Of a stretch of DNA of 64,000 nucleotides, positions 9,625 to 17,883 are shown piece by piece (within the stretch, counting starts at the first letter, position 1; each line of letters starts with the position of its first letter). The notes under the pieces were generated by a model. The model saw only the letters and a program-made list of their open reading frames with translations, was not told the origin of the DNA and ran no database searches. The position numbers were made by a program, and so were the translations under genes. The stretch comes from Simplicispira sp. 125. Its GTDB lineage: Bacteria > Pseudomonadota > Gammaproteobacteria > Burkholderiales > Burkholderiaceae_C. The stretch lies in the NCBI RefSeq assembly GCF_003096555.1, contig NZ_QEKM01000001.1, positions 3,224,001 through 3,288,000 of the forward strand. The letters are read 5' to 3'.

Positions 9625-10170
9625 CTATTTTGCGCGCCGGATGCGCGGGTGTTTGACATGCCAGCGTGCCTGCAGCCAGTCGGGCAGCAGGTTTTCCACC
9701 TCCAGCCCCACGTCGTGCAGGGCCTGGCGGCAGTCGATCCAGTCGGTGTCGGCGGCGTTGGTGATCCGGGTGGGGTGGCCCGCGTCCAGCGCGGCCAGCG
9801 CGGCGGCCACCATCTTGCGGTCGGCCAGGTCGGTCACCGCCTCGGCCAGCTCGGGCGGCAGTACGGCGTTGCCGTCCTTGTCGAGCAGCACATCGACCCA
9901 CACCACCTCGCCGCGATCCATCTTGTGCATCATGGCCAGCCAGCCGTAGTCCTGCTCGGTGAGCTTGTGGCGGTATTCGCCGCAGACATGCCAGTCCACG
10001 TCAAGCACCGCGTGGCGCGTGCTGTCGGCCTCAAAGGCTTCGAGCCAGTCGAACACCTGCTGGCGCAGCGCGGCTTCTTCCACGGGGGTGGCGTCCTGGC
10101 GAAAGGGCGAGCCTTCGTCGGCCGCGCTGGCGACGATAAGCACATTGGTGTCCACCAGGCGGGCCTGCAT
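9625..10170 (-). CDS. PIN-like nuclease domain protein
   Basis: 181 aa. The opening MQARLVDTNVLIVAS is the PIN first strand with catalytic Asp (D7). Candidate partners are E65 (CGEYRHK), D117 (LADRKMV) and D141 (NAADTDW), the spacing expected of a metal-dependent PIN ribonuclease. Longer than VapC toxins (about 130 aa), with an insert around residues 18-60. Start at 10170 follows CAGGAG. An earlier in-frame GTG at 10188 overlaps the ATPase stop. It lies 10 bases after the ATPase gene, and no VapB-like antitoxin is adjacent, so the ATPase is the likely controller. Confidence 0.75.
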   Translation of the reverse strand: MQARLVDTNVLIVASAADEGSPFRQDATPVEEAALRQQVFDWLEAFEADSTRHAVLDVDWHVCGEYRHKLTEQDYGWLAMMHKMDRGEVVWVDVLLDKDGNAVLPPELAEAVTDLADRKMVAAALAALDAGHPTRITNAADTDWIDCRQALHDVGLEVENLLPDWLQARWHVKHPRIRRAK

Positions 10171-10180
10171 CGCTCCTGCC

Positions 10181-11470
10181 TCAGCCACCGGCGGTTTCCC
10201 TTAAACGCAGTGCGCGGGCGCGGGCCTGTTCACGCGCCTCGCCCATCGCGTCGCCAAAAAAGCGCGGCGGCCAGTTGCGCACGGCGCCAAACTCGTCCAC
10301 GTCCAGCGGCACCAGTACGGCATCCGCCCCCTGCCGCTCGACGAACAGCATGCGGCACTGCGCGGTGCTCGCCTGGCGCCGGGCAATCAGGGTCTGCATG
10401 CGGCGGAACAGGTGCTCGGAATGGGTTTCGACAAGAAACTGCACCTGGCGCTGCTGGCTGACCTCGGCAAACATTTCGGCCAGCACGGCCTGGGCCAGCG
10501 GGTGCAGGTGGATTTCGGGCTCCTCCAGCAGCACGGTGCTGCCCGGCGGCGCGCAGTAGGCCACGGCCAGCACGGGCAGCACCTGCGAGACACCCACGCC
10601 CACATCGCGCAGGTTGGCCACCACGCCGTCGTGGTGCACCAGCACTTCGTAGCGGCCCGAGCGGCCCAACGCGCGCACGCTGAGCTGCTCGGCCATGCCC
10701 ATGCGCTGCAGCCAGTGCGACACGCTGCGCAGCACGCTGCCCTGGTGCTCGGATGGCAGCAGGGTGTTGGCCAGCAGCGCGTCAATGGCCTTGTGGCCGT
10801 CGCTGCCCACCTCGCCGGGGGCCGTCTTGTTCCACACATAGTCGCGTTCGGGGCGGCGGCGCAGCGGGCCGAGGTAGACGATGCCTTCCAGCTCGCGGCG
10901 CAGGGCCAGGCTCAGGTCTTGCAAGTGCGTGCCGTCGCTGCCCAGCAGCGCCAGGGCCTCGGCGGGGAGCGCGATGGAGCGTTCGGGCGCCAGCTGCGGC
11001 CCCTTGCCGCGTGGCCGGGGCTCGTCGTCCACATAGATGGCGTACGCGCCACGCTCGCGCCGCACGGCCCGAAAACGCCGCGCCACGGTGGACAGCTCCA
11101 GCGTCTGCACCGCCACGGCCCCGCTGGCCGTCTGCCCGTAGCTGCAGGCAAAGCGCCCGCCGCGCACGCGCTCGCCCTCGGGCCGCTGGAAGGCCAGCGC
11201 AATGGAGAACTGGCGCGGTACGGCCGCGCCGCGCGCCAGCACCGCGTCAAAGCCGCCGAAGTGAAAGTAGTCGTTGGCCTCGTCGCCGCCCAGGTTCAGG
11301 TGCACGGTGCGGTCGGGCGAGGCCACGGTCTGCTTGAGCAGCAGCAGGCTTTGCAGCAGCGTGGACTTGCCCGACGAGTTGGTGCCCAGCAGCATGGTGA
11401 CGGGCGCCAGTTGCACCGGGCCGCTGTCGCGCCAGGCCTTGAGGTTTTGGAGGTGGAGTTGGTCAATCAT
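10181..11470 (-). CDS. AAA/ABC-type ATPase with DUF3696-like C-terminus
   Basis: 429-aa ATPase of the OLD/SMC-like AAA_15/AAA_21 group. Walker A is GTNSSGKST (residues 29-37), the signature-like GVGVSQVLP is at 291-299, and Walker B with catalytic Glu is STVLLEEPEIHLHP at 311-324. The tail DVDEFGAVRNWP onward matches the DUF3696 extension often joined to such ATPases. ATPases of this group commonly act as sensors or regulators of nucleases in antiphage systems. First gene of the ATPase-PIN-RNA ligase-DUF1697 operon. No clear Shine-Dalgarno, and its upstream region contains a repeat copy at 11521. Confidence 0.85.
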   Translation of the reverse strand: MIDQLHLQNLKAWRDSGPVQLAPVTMLLGTNSSGKSTLLQSLLLLKQTVASPDRTVHLNLGGDEANDYFHFGGFDAVLARGAAVPRQFSIALAFQRPEGERVRGGRFACSYGQTASGAVAVQTLELSTVARRFRAVRRERGAYAIYVDDEPRPRGKGPQLAPERSIALPAEALALLGSDGTHLQDLSLALRRELEGIVYLGPLRRRPERDYVWNKTAPGEVGSDGHKAIDALLANTLLPSEHQGSVLRSVSHWLQRMGMAEQLSVRALGRSGRYEVLVHHDGVVANLRDVGVGVSQVLPVLAVAYCAPPGSTVLLEEPEIHLHPLAQAVLAEMFAEVSQQRQVQFLVETHSEHLFRRMQTLIARRQASTAQCRMLFVERQGADAVLVPLDVDEFGAVRNWPPRFFGDAMGEAREQARARALRLRETAGG

Positions 11471-11520
11471 CGCAAGCCCATCTTATGCGCAAGGCAGGGT
11501 TTGGCTTGCGGTTTTGAAGC

Positions 11521-11566
11521 CAAAATGGCCTCTAGCGCTTATGTAATAAGCGCCAGCAGCTATCAA
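11521..11566. repeat. Comamonadaceae-type intergenic repeat, copy 1
   Basis: One of seven copies of a 45-60 bp element built on TGGCCTCTAGCGCTTA, a short spacer and the complementary AAGCGC, then AGCTATCAA. In this copy the hairpin is AGCGCTTAT-GTA-ATAAGCGC. It overlaps the end of the chemoreceptor gene and supplies its last codon and stop. Confidence 0.8.
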
Positions 11567-13185
11567 TGTTGATTTTTCAGCCGCAACGGTGTGCGCCCTG
11601 GTGCGGCGGCCTGGGGGCGGCCCAGTTCAAACTTGCTGACCAGCAGGGCCAACTGGCTGGCCTGCTGGCGCAGCGATGCAGCGGCGGCGGCCGACTCTTC
11701 CGCCAGGGCGGCGTTCTGGTGCGCCATCTGGTCGAGCTGGCCGACAAACTGGTTGACCTCGCCAATGCGCCCCCTTTGCTGGTGGACCTCGGTGGCGATG
11801 CTGGACATTCGGCCCGAGACGCTCTCGACCGCGGTGGCCACCTCGGCGGTGGTCTGGCCTGCGCGGCCCACCTGCTGTGTGCCCGAAGCCACCTTGGCCA
11901 GCGAGGTGTGGATGAGGGTGCTGATGTCCTTGGCGGCGGCGGCGCTGCGCCCGGCCAGGGCGCGCACCTCGCTGGCCACCACGGCAAAGCCCCGGCCTTG
12001 TTCGCCCGCGCGGGCGGCTTCCACGGCGGCGTTGAGCGCCAGGATGTTCGTCTGGAACGCAATGCCGTCGATGATGGAAATGATGTCGGAGATCTTGTGC
12101 GAGGCCGCATCAATCTCGCGCATCGTCGAGACGACCTGCTCCATCTCGCTGCCGCTGCGCGCCGCCACGCTGCTGGTCTGCGTGGATATTTGCTGCGTTT
12201 CCTGCGCGCTGGCGGTGGTCTCCTGTACCGACGCGGTGAGCTGGGCAATGGACGCCAGCGCAGTCTCCAGCGTGCTGGCGGCGTCTTCGGTGCGGTCGCT
12301 CAGGTCCTGGCTGCCCTGGGCGATTTCGCCGCTGGCGTTGTTGATGTCGTCCGACGCCTGGCGCACCCCGGTGGCCAGCTCCAGCAGGTTCTGGCGCATG
12401 GCCTCCAGCGCGGTCAGCAGGCCGCCAATCTCGTCCCGGCGGTGCGTGTCGATGGGCTGCGAGAGGTCGTGCCGGGCCATGCGGCGGGTGGCCTCGACGG
12501 CTTCGCGCACGGCGGCGCGGGTGTCGCGGACCAGCCACCAGGCCAGGGCACTGCCAAACGCAAAGGCCACCAGTGCGCCGACGATGATCAGCACGCGCGC
12601 TGTGCGGGCGTCGGCCGTGGCCAGCGCCGAGCTGGTGGCGTTGGCGGCGTCCTGCCAGTCGCTCAGGGCGTCCACGGCATTGCCCCAGGCCTGCTGGCGT
12701 GCGCTCCATTGCGCGGTGTCCTTGCCGTATTCGTTGCGCACCTGGAAGGCCATGGCCGCGTCGCCCCGCCCGGCGGTCAGTTGCTCGCCCAGCGCCAGCA
12801 GTTCGCGTGCGGCGGCGCCCGTGGTCTTGACGGGCGCCAGCAAAGCCAGCGCAGGGGTGTCACCCGCCAGCAGGGTTTCCAGCTGCGCCTGCGCTGCGTC
12901 GTATTGGGCCAGCGTGCTGCGCGCCTGCGCCAGCACGGCGGGGCCGCCTTCGAGGTCGGTGTTGGCCAGATCGCCCAGCGTCTGCACATAACGCGAGACG
13001 CTGCGCCCCATCACATCCAGCGTTTGCGAGCGTGCGGCGCTGTGCACGGTGATGTCCTCCAGCGTGGCCGACAGCGCCTGCATGCGCAGCAGCGAGAGCA
13101 CGGCCATGCCCAGCAGCAGCGCCAGAATCACACCAAAACCCAGCGAAAGCCGGGCCGCCAGGCTGCGCACAGAAATGAGTTGCAT
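11563..13185 (-). CDS. Methyl-accepting chemotaxis protein
   Basis: 540-aa membrane chemoreceptor. TM1 is near residues 10-35, followed by a helical periplasmic sensor (4HB-like), TM2 near 190-210, a HAMP domain, then the cytoplasmic signalling domain with the near-invariant hairpin [20 protein letters not shown] and [16 protein letters not shown]. There is no C-terminal NWETF-type pentapeptide for CheR/CheB tethering. GGAGGGA just before the ATG at 13185 decides the start; an earlier ATG would add 28 non-membrane residues. Ligand unknown. No che genes are nearby, so it is an orphan receptor. Confidence 0.93.
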   Translation of the reverse strand: MQLISVRSLAARLSLGFGVILALLLGMAVLSLLRMQALSATLEDITVHSAARSQTLDVMGRSVSRYVQTLGDLANTDLEGGPAVLAQARSTLAQYDAAQAQLETLLAGDTPALALLAPVKTTGAAARELLALGEQLTAGRGDAAMAFQVRNEYGKDTAQWSARQQAWGNAVDALSDWQDAANATSSALATADARTARVLIIVGALVAFAFGSALAWWLVRDTRAAVREAVEATRRMARHDLSQPIDTHRRDEIGGLLTALEAMRQNLLELATGVRQASDDINNASGEIAQGSQDLSDRTEDAASTLETALASIAQLTASVQETTASAQETQQISTQTSSVAARSGSEMEQVVSTMREIDAASHKISDIISIIDGIAFQTNILALNAAVEAARAGEQGRGFAVVASEVRALAGRSAAAAKDISTLIHTSLAKVASGTQQVGRAGQTTAEVATAVESVSGRMSSIATEVHQQRGRIGEVNQFVGQLDQMAHQNAALAEESAAAAASLRQQASQLALLVSKFELGRPQAAAPGRTPLRLKNQH

Positions 13186-13320
13186 GCTTGTCCCTCCGTT
13201 GGAATAGGTCGCCCGGATCACATCGCCGGACGCGCAGCCAAGGCTACGCCCCGCAAGGCAGAGCATCAACTGTGGCGTTCCTCAGTGGGCCAGTGGATGG
13301 CGGCGTACAAAGAATGGGGT

Positions 13321-13372
13321 AAAAGTGCTGAAAACGCTTATATATCAAGCGGAAACAGCTATTAAAACAATA
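13321..13372. repeat. Intergenic repeat, copy 2 (degenerate)
   Basis: AAAACGCTTATATATCAAGCG followed by AACAGCTATTA: the same element with substitutions in the stem. It lies between the chemoreceptor start and the norR stop. Confidence 0.6.
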
Positions 13373-13375
13373 GTG

Positions 13376-14950
13376 TTACTTGAGCCCCAGGCGCCGCGCC
13401 AGCTTGTGCAGGTTGCTGGCGTCCAGGCCCAGCTGGCGTGCCGCGTTGGCCCAGTGGCCCTGGTGCTGTTCCAGGGCGGTCTGGATGCTTTGGCGCTGGC
13501 AGGTGTCGATGGCTTCGCGCAGCGTGCGGGCCGCAGGGGCCGCTGCGGGCAAGGCGGTGGGCGGCAAAGGTGCCGCAGCGGCGGGCAGTGCGCCCGCGCC
13601 CTGCAGGGCGTCCAGGTCGAGCACCTCGGGCTCCAAAGTCACGATGGCATGGCGGCTGGCGCCCCGGCTCAGGGTCTTGAGGGCGGCGCGGCTGATCACA
13701 TGCTCGAGCTCGCGGATGTTGCCCGGCCAGTGGTAGCCGCGCAGCGCCGCCTGGGCCGCGCTGGACAGGCGCAGGCTGCGCAGCCCCAGGCGGGCGCGGT
13801 TCTGCTCCAGAAAGCGCCCGGCCAACAGCAGCACATCGCCCTCGCGTTCGCGCAGCGGCGGTATGGGCACGGGGTAGACCGAGAGGCGGTGGTACAGGTC
13901 GGCGCGGAAACTCCCGGCGGCCACCAGGTCGCGCAGGTGGCGGTTGGTGGCAGCCACCACGCGCACGTTGACGCGGCGGGGTTCGTCGGCGCCCAGGCGC
14001 TGGATTTCGCCGTTCTGCAGCGTGCGCAGCAGCTTGGCCTGCACGCTCAGGGGCAGCTCGCCCACTTCGTCGAGGAACAGTGTGCCGCCTTCGGCCGCCT
14101 CGAAGCGCCCGGGCCGGTCGGTGACCGCGCCCGAGAAGGCGCCCCGGCGGTGGCCGAACAGCTCGCTCTCGGCCAGCGATTCGGGCAGCGCGGCGCAGTT
14201 CACGTGCACCAGCGGCTTGTGCCGGCGCGGCGAGTGGCGGTGCAGCAGGCGCGCAAACAGCTCTTTGCCCACGCCGGTCTCGCCCAGCAGCAGCACCGGC
14301 AGGTCCGAGGTGGCGACCAGTTTCATCTCTTGCAGCAGGCGCGTCAGCACTTCGCTCTGGCCCAGGATTTCGCCCTCGTCCAGCGCGGCGCGCAGTGCGG
14401 GCTCGTCGGTGGCGTCGCCCGCATAGGGGCTGCCGGCGCGGCTCAGGGCCTGGTTTTCCTGCTCCAGGCGGGTCATGCGGATGGCGGCCTCCACGTGCAC
14501 CGCGCAGTGCGCCAGCGTAGCGCGTGCAGCGTCGTCAAAGGTGCCGGTCTGCAGCGCGTCGAGCGTCAGCACGCCCCAGGGGCGCCCGTCCATGCGCAGC
14601 GCCACGCCCATGCAGTCGTGCACTGGCAGGGGTTCGCCCACCAGGGCGTCGAGCAGGCCGTCGTAGGGGTCGGGCAAGGTGCTGTCGTGGTCGAAGCAGG
14701 TGACCTCGCCGCGTGCCAGCAGGGCCGCCAGGCGGGGGTGCTGGTGCACGGCAAAACGGCGGCCCAGTGATTCGCTCACCAGGCCATCGACCACCACCGG
14801 GCGCAGGTGTTCTTCTTCCAGCCGCAGCAGGGCCACGGCGCCGCAGCAAAAGTGCGCGCGCAGGCCGCCGATCAGGCGTTGCAGGCGCACGTTGGGTGGC
14901 AATTCGGTGGTCAGGTCGGCCAGCCAGGGGGCTTCAAAAAGGGTATTCAT
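13376..14950 (-). CDS. norR: Nitric oxide-responsive sigma-54 activator NorR
   Basis: 524 aa: N-terminal GAF-type NO sensor (about 20-165), AAA+ sigma-54 activation domain (about 196-425) and C-terminal Fis-type helix-turn-helix. Walker A is GETGVGKE (223-230). The sigma-54 contact loop reads GAFSGA (270-275), a conservative variant of GAFTGA. Cys113 and Asp131 sit at the numbers reported for E. coli NorR's iron site, though I have not aligned them. It is divergent from a hemerythrin gene across three GGT-N7-ACC sites, the NorR operator of Ralstonia. One site covers norR's own start, suggesting autoregulation. Confidence 0.92.
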   Translation of the reverse strand: MNTLFEAPWLADLTTELPPNVRLQRLIGGLRAHFCCGAVALLRLEEEHLRPVVVDGLVSESLGRRFAVHQHPRLAALLARGEVTCFDHDSTLPDPYDGLLDALVGEPLPVHDCMGVALRMDGRPWGVLTLDALQTGTFDDAARATLAHCAVHVEAAIRMTRLEQENQALSRAGSPYAGDATDEPALRAALDEGEILGQSEVLTRLLQEMKLVATSDLPVLLLGETGVGKELFARLLHRHSPRRHKPLVHVNCAALPESLAESELFGHRRGAFSGAVTDRPGRFEAAEGGTLFLDEVGELPLSVQAKLLRTLQNGEIQRLGADEPRRVNVRVVAATNRHLRDLVAAGSFRADLYHRLSVYPVPIPPLREREGDVLLLAGRFLEQNRARLGLRSLRLSSAAQAALRGYHWPGNIRELEHVISRAALKTLSRGASRHAIVTLEPEVLDLDALQGAGALPAAAAPLPPTALPAAAPAARTLREAIDTCQRQSIQTALEQHQGHWANAARQLGLDASNLHKLARRLGLK

Positions 14951-14954
14951 AACC
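14942..14954. promoter_or_regulatory. NorR binding site 1
   Basis: GGT-ATTCATA-ACC matches GGT-N7-ACC exactly and spans the norR start codon. Confidence 0.75.
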
Positions 14955-14961
14955 TTTTGAT

Positions 14962-14974
14962 GGTATCAATGACC
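14962..14974. promoter_or_regulatory. NorR binding site 2
   Basis: GGT-ATCAATG-ACC, exact GGT-N7-ACC, centred 20 bp from site 1. Confidence 0.8.
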
Positions 14975-14986
14975 ATTGATTTGAAG

Positions 14987-14999
14987 GGTAAAAATAACC
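14987..14999. promoter_or_regulatory. NorR binding site 3
   Basis: GGT-AAAAATA-ACC, exact GGT-N7-ACC, centred 25 bp from site 2. Three sites form the enhancer layout known for NorR-activated promoters. Confidence 0.8.
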
Positions 15000-15039
15000 A
15001 TGATTGGTGTAAACCCTTGATTTTTATGGCGGCCTGGGC

Positions 15040-15055
15040 TGGCCCGAAGTGTGCA
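15040..15055 (+). promoter_or_regulatory. Sigma-54 promoter of the hemerythrin gene
   Basis: TGGCCCGAAGTGTGCA fits TGGCAC-N5-TTGCA with invariant GG and GC correctly spaced. Transcription should start near 15066, about 60 bases before the gene. It lies downstream of the three NorR sites, as expected for an enhancer-dependent promoter. Confidence 0.75.
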
Positions 15056-15125
15056 AAAGAGTAGCAGTCCACGGCGGCTTCATGCCTACGTGCCCCTGTT
15101 TTCATCACCCTTGGGAGCTTTCACC

Positions 15126-15536
15126 ATGAACATCGATAAATTCAAGCACCAGCACGTCAACATTCTGGGCAGCATTGCCACGCTGCGCCGCCTGGCGCAC
15201 GCGGGGGTGGCGCACAACGCCACCGAGATCGCCCGGCTGGTAGTGACCATGAGCTCCACCATCAAGCTGCACCTGGCGGTAGAAGACCAGGCCCTGTACC
15301 CAGCCCTGCAGCGCGGCAGCAATGCCGAACTGGCCCGCATGGGCCAGCAGTACCAGCGCGACATGGGCCCCATTGCCCAGGCCTATGAGGCCTTTGCCCG
15401 CCGCTGGAACCGGCCTGAGAGCGTGCGCCGCGACGAGCAGGGCTTTCGCGACGATGCCAACCAGGTGTTGCGCATGGTGCACGAACGCATGCAGCGCGAG
15501 AACCACGACTTCTACCCGCGCATCGAGGCGCTGTAA
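15126..15536 (+). CDS. Hemerythrin-like di-iron protein (NorA-like)
   Basis: 136 aa, one hemerythrin HHE domain. Candidate di-iron ligands sit in KHQHVNIL, HLAVEDQALYP and HERMQRENHDFYP. Placed behind a NorR/sigma-54 promoter it resembles NorA of Ralstonia eutropha, a di-iron protein that binds NO, although no NO reductase gene follows here. GGGAG precedes the ATG. A strong terminator follows, so the unit is monocistronic. Role in NO buffering or iron-centre repair is inferred. Confidence 0.85.
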   Translation: MNIDKFKHQHVNILGSIATLRRLAHAGVAHNATEIARLVVTMSSTIKLHLAVEDQALYPALQRGSNAELARMGQQYQRDMGPIAQAYEAFARRWNRPESVRRDEQGFRDDANQVLRMVHERMQRENHDFYPRIEAL

Positions 15537-15570
15537 GCCGCGCCCAGCAAGGCGTTCCGGCCCGTTCCAG

Positions 15571-15612
15571 GCCCGCCTCGGCGCCTTGCCGTGGCGGGCT
15601 TGTTTGTTCTTC
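15571..15612 (+). terminator. Terminator after the hemerythrin gene
   Basis: GCCCGCC and GGCGGGC pair over a 15-nt loop, followed by the T-rich TTGTTTGTTCTT. Confidence 0.8.
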
Positions 15613-15615
15613 ATC

Positions 15616-15631
15616 AAACTACCTGTAGTGT
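15616..15631. promoter_or_regulatory. NrdR box 1
   Basis: AAACTACCTGTAGTGT matches 12 of 16 positions of the NrdR consensus acaCwAtATaTwGtgt. Starts 32 bp before box 2, three helical turns. Confidence 0.7.
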
Positions 15632-15647
15632 GTTGAATGTATTGTGA

Positions 15648-15663
15648 ACGCTATATGTAGTGT
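15648..15663. promoter_or_regulatory. NrdR box 2
   Basis: ACGCTATATGTAGTGT matches 14 of 16 consensus positions. Ends 29 bases before the nrdD start, so it probably overlaps the promoter. NrdR is the ATP-cone repressor of ribonucleotide reductase operons. Confidence 0.78.
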
Positions 15664-15692
15664 TTTATTGCATTCCAATGATGGAGACGCCC

Positions 15693-17711
15693 ATGGATAC
15701 CCCGGTCACCGCCTTGCCCCGCGAGGTCATCAAACGCAGCGCAGAGCGCGCCCCTTTTGACGCCCGCAAAATCCGCTCGGCCATTGAGCGTGCAGGCGCC
15801 GCCACCGGCGAATTTGCGGCCGACGAAGCCGCCCTGTTGGCCGCCCAGGTGGGCAAGGTGCTCGTCCACCGCTTCCATGGCGAGGCGCCGGGCATCGAGC
15901 AGATCCAGGACGTGGTCGAGCAGACCCTGATCGCCGCCAACCACCTGGCGACGGCCCGCGCCTACATCGCCTACCGCGACCGCCACGCCACCCTGCGCGC
16001 CGACCACCAGACGCTGGTGAACGTGGAAAGCTCCATCAACGAATACCTCACCCGCGCCGACTGGCGCGTCAACGCCAACGCCAACCAGGGCTATTCGCTC
16101 GGTGGCCTGATCCTCAACGTGGCGGGCAAGGTCACGGCCAACTACTGGCTCTCGCACGTGTACACGCCCGAGATTGGCGAGGCGCACCGCAATGGCGACA
16201 TCCACATCCACGACCTCGACATGCTCAGCGGCTACTGCGCAGGCTGGTCGCTGCGCACGCTGCTCAACGAAGGCCTGAACGGCGTGCCCGGCAAGGTCGA
16301 GGCCGGGCCACCCAAACACATGAGTTCCGCCGTGGGGCAGATCGTGAACTTTTTGGGCACGCTGCAGAACGAGTGGGCGGGCGCGCAGGCCTTCTCGTCG
16401 TTCGACACCTACATGGCGCCCTATGTGCGGGTCGATGCCATGGATTACGCCAGCGTGCGCCAGTGCATCCAGGAGCTGGTCTACAACCTCAACGTGCCGT
16501 CCCGCTGGGGAACGCAAACGCCGTTCACCAACCTCACCTTCGACTGGATTTGCCCCGACGACCTGCGCGAACAGGTGCCGGTGATTGCGGGCAAAGAGAT
16601 GCCTTTCAGCTATGGCGAGCTGCAGGCCGAGATGGACCTCATCAACCGCGCCTACATCGACGTCATGACCACGGGCGACGCCAAGGGCCGCGTGTTCACC
16701 TTTCCCATCCCCACCTACAACATCACCAAAGACTTTCCGTGGGAGAGCGAGAACGCGCAACTGCTGTTCGAGATGACGGCCAAGTACGGCCTGCCGTACT
16801 TCCAGAACTTCATCAACTCCGAGCTGGAGCCCAACATGGTGCGCTCCATGTGCTGCCGCCTGCAGCTGGATTTGCGTGAGCTTTTGAAGCGCGGCAACGG
16901 CCTGTTCGGCAGTGCCGAGCAGACCGGCAGCATCGGCGTGGTGACGGTGAACTGCGCGCGCCTGGGCTTTTTGCACGCGGGCAACGAGCCCGCACTGCTG
17001 GCCGCGCTCGACCGCCTGCTCGAATTGGGCAAGCAGAGCCTGGAGACCAAGCGCAAGCTCATTCAGCGGCTCATGGACCAGGGCCTGTTTCCGTACACCA
17101 AGCGCTACCTGGGCACGCTGCGCAACCACTTCAGCACGCTGGGCGTGAACGGCATCAACGAAATGGTGCGCAACTTCACCGGAGACGCGCACGACATCAC
17201 CAGCGAGCGCGGCCACCAGCTGGCCGTGCGTCTGCTCGACCATGTGCGCGAGCGCATGACGCAATTCCAGGAGGAAACCGGCCACCTCTACAACCTGGAG
17301 GCCACCCCCGCCGAAGGCACGACCTACCGTTTCGCCAAGGAAGACAAAAAGCGCTGGCCCGCCATCGTGCAGGCGGGCACGGCGGACAAGCCGTACTACA
17401 CCAACTCGTCGCAGTTGCCCGTGGGCTGGACGGACGACCCCTTCGAGGCCCTGGCGCGCCAGGAGGTGCTGCAGAGCAAATACACCGGCGGCACCGTGCT
17501 GCACCTGTACATGGGCGAGCGGCTGTCGAGCGGCGCCGCCTGCCGCGATCTGGTCAAGCGTTCGCTCACGCGCTTTCGCCTGCCCTACATCACGGTCACG
17601 CCCACGTTCTCCATCTGCCCCACGCACGGTTATCTGGCGGGTGAGCACCCGTTCTGCCCGAAATGCGACGAAGAGCGCCTGCAGACCAAGCGGGCCGCAC
17701 TGGCGGCGTGA
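15693..17711 (+). CDS. nrdD: Anaerobic ribonucleoside-triphosphate reductase NrdD, catalytic part without glycyl-radical tail
   Basis: Class III ribonucleotide reductase, making dNTPs anaerobically. 672 aa. The N-terminal ATP-cone (from IKRSAERAPFDARKI) is followed by the catalytic barrel, including NVPSRWGTQTPFTNL, and the zinc site CPTHGY...CPKC at the C-terminus. The protein stops right after the zinc motif; the RVxGY glycyl-radical segment that normally follows is missing here and is encoded by the next gene. Start at 15693 is chosen for GGAG seven bases before it; an ATG 12 bases earlier overlaps that site. Tandem NrdR boxes lie upstream. Confidence 0.93.
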   Translation: MDTPVTALPREVIKRSAERAPFDARKIRSAIERAGAATGEFAADEAALLAAQVGKVLVHRFHGEAPGIEQIQDVVEQTLIAANHLATARAYIAYRDRHATLRADHQTLVNVESSINEYLTRADWRVNANANQGYSLGGLILNVAGKVTANYWLSHVYTPEIGEAHRNGDIHIHDLDMLSGYCAGWSLRTLLNEGLNGVPGKVEAGPPKHMSSAVGQIVNFLGTLQNEWAGAQAFSSFDTYMAPYVRVDAMDYASVRQCIQELVYNLNVPSRWGTQTPFTNLTFDWICPDDLREQVPVIAGKEMPFSYGELQAEMDLINRAYIDVMTTGDAKGRVFTFPIPTYNITKDFPWESENAQLLFEMTAKYGLPYFQNFINSELEPNMVRSMCCRLQLDLRELLKRGNGLFGSAEQTGSIGVVTVNCARLGFLHAGNEPALLAALDRLLELGKQSLETKRKLIQRLMDQGLFPYTKRYLGTLRNHFSTLGVNGINEMVRNFTGDAHDITSERGHQLAVRLLDHVRERMTQFQEETGHLYNLEATPAEGTTYRFAKEDKKRWPAIVQAGTADKPYYTNSSQLPVGWTDDPFEALARQEVLQSKYTGGTVLHLYMGERLSSGAACRDLVKRSLTRFRLPYITVTPTFSICPTHGYLAGEHPFCPKCDEERLQTKRAALAA

Positions 17712-17730
17712 CACGACTCCATCAAAAAAT

Positions 17731-17790
17731 ATGAGTCAAATTGGCCTCTAGCGCTTATCCATCAAGCGTAAGTAGCTATTGATTCAATAG
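17731..17790. repeat. Intergenic repeat, copy 3
   Basis: GGCCTCTAGCGCTTATCCAT, then CAAGCG and AGTAGCTATTGA. Sits exactly between the NrdD catalytic gene and the glycyl-radical peptide gene, so it may have been involved in splitting them. Confidence 0.8.
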
Positions 17791-17883
17791 TAAATCAACG
17801 GCGGGGCCACACCCCTCCGTTGCCCCCGGGCGGCGCAGCACACGCTGCGGCATGCCCCCTTTTCACCCTGAAGGAGAACATCC

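Noticed and set aside
8680..10461. 593-codon plus-strand open frame opposite the RNA ligase/PIN/ATPase genes
   Set aside because: GC-rich antisense shadow. Translation is His/Gln/Val-rich low complexity without domains, while the minus strand encodes motif-complete proteins.
11566..13365. 599-codon plus-strand frame opposite the chemoreceptor
   Set aside because: Shadow of the MCP gene; no domain content.
13376..14950. GAFSGA instead of GAFTGA in NorR as a sign of inactivity
   Set aside because: Serine for threonine is conservative and occurs in functional sigma-54 activators, so it is noted but not treated as a defect.
15651..17714. 687-codon minus-strand open frame opposite nrdD
   Set aside because: Mirror of a long GC-biased gene with no recognisable domain; nrdD on the plus strand is unambiguous.
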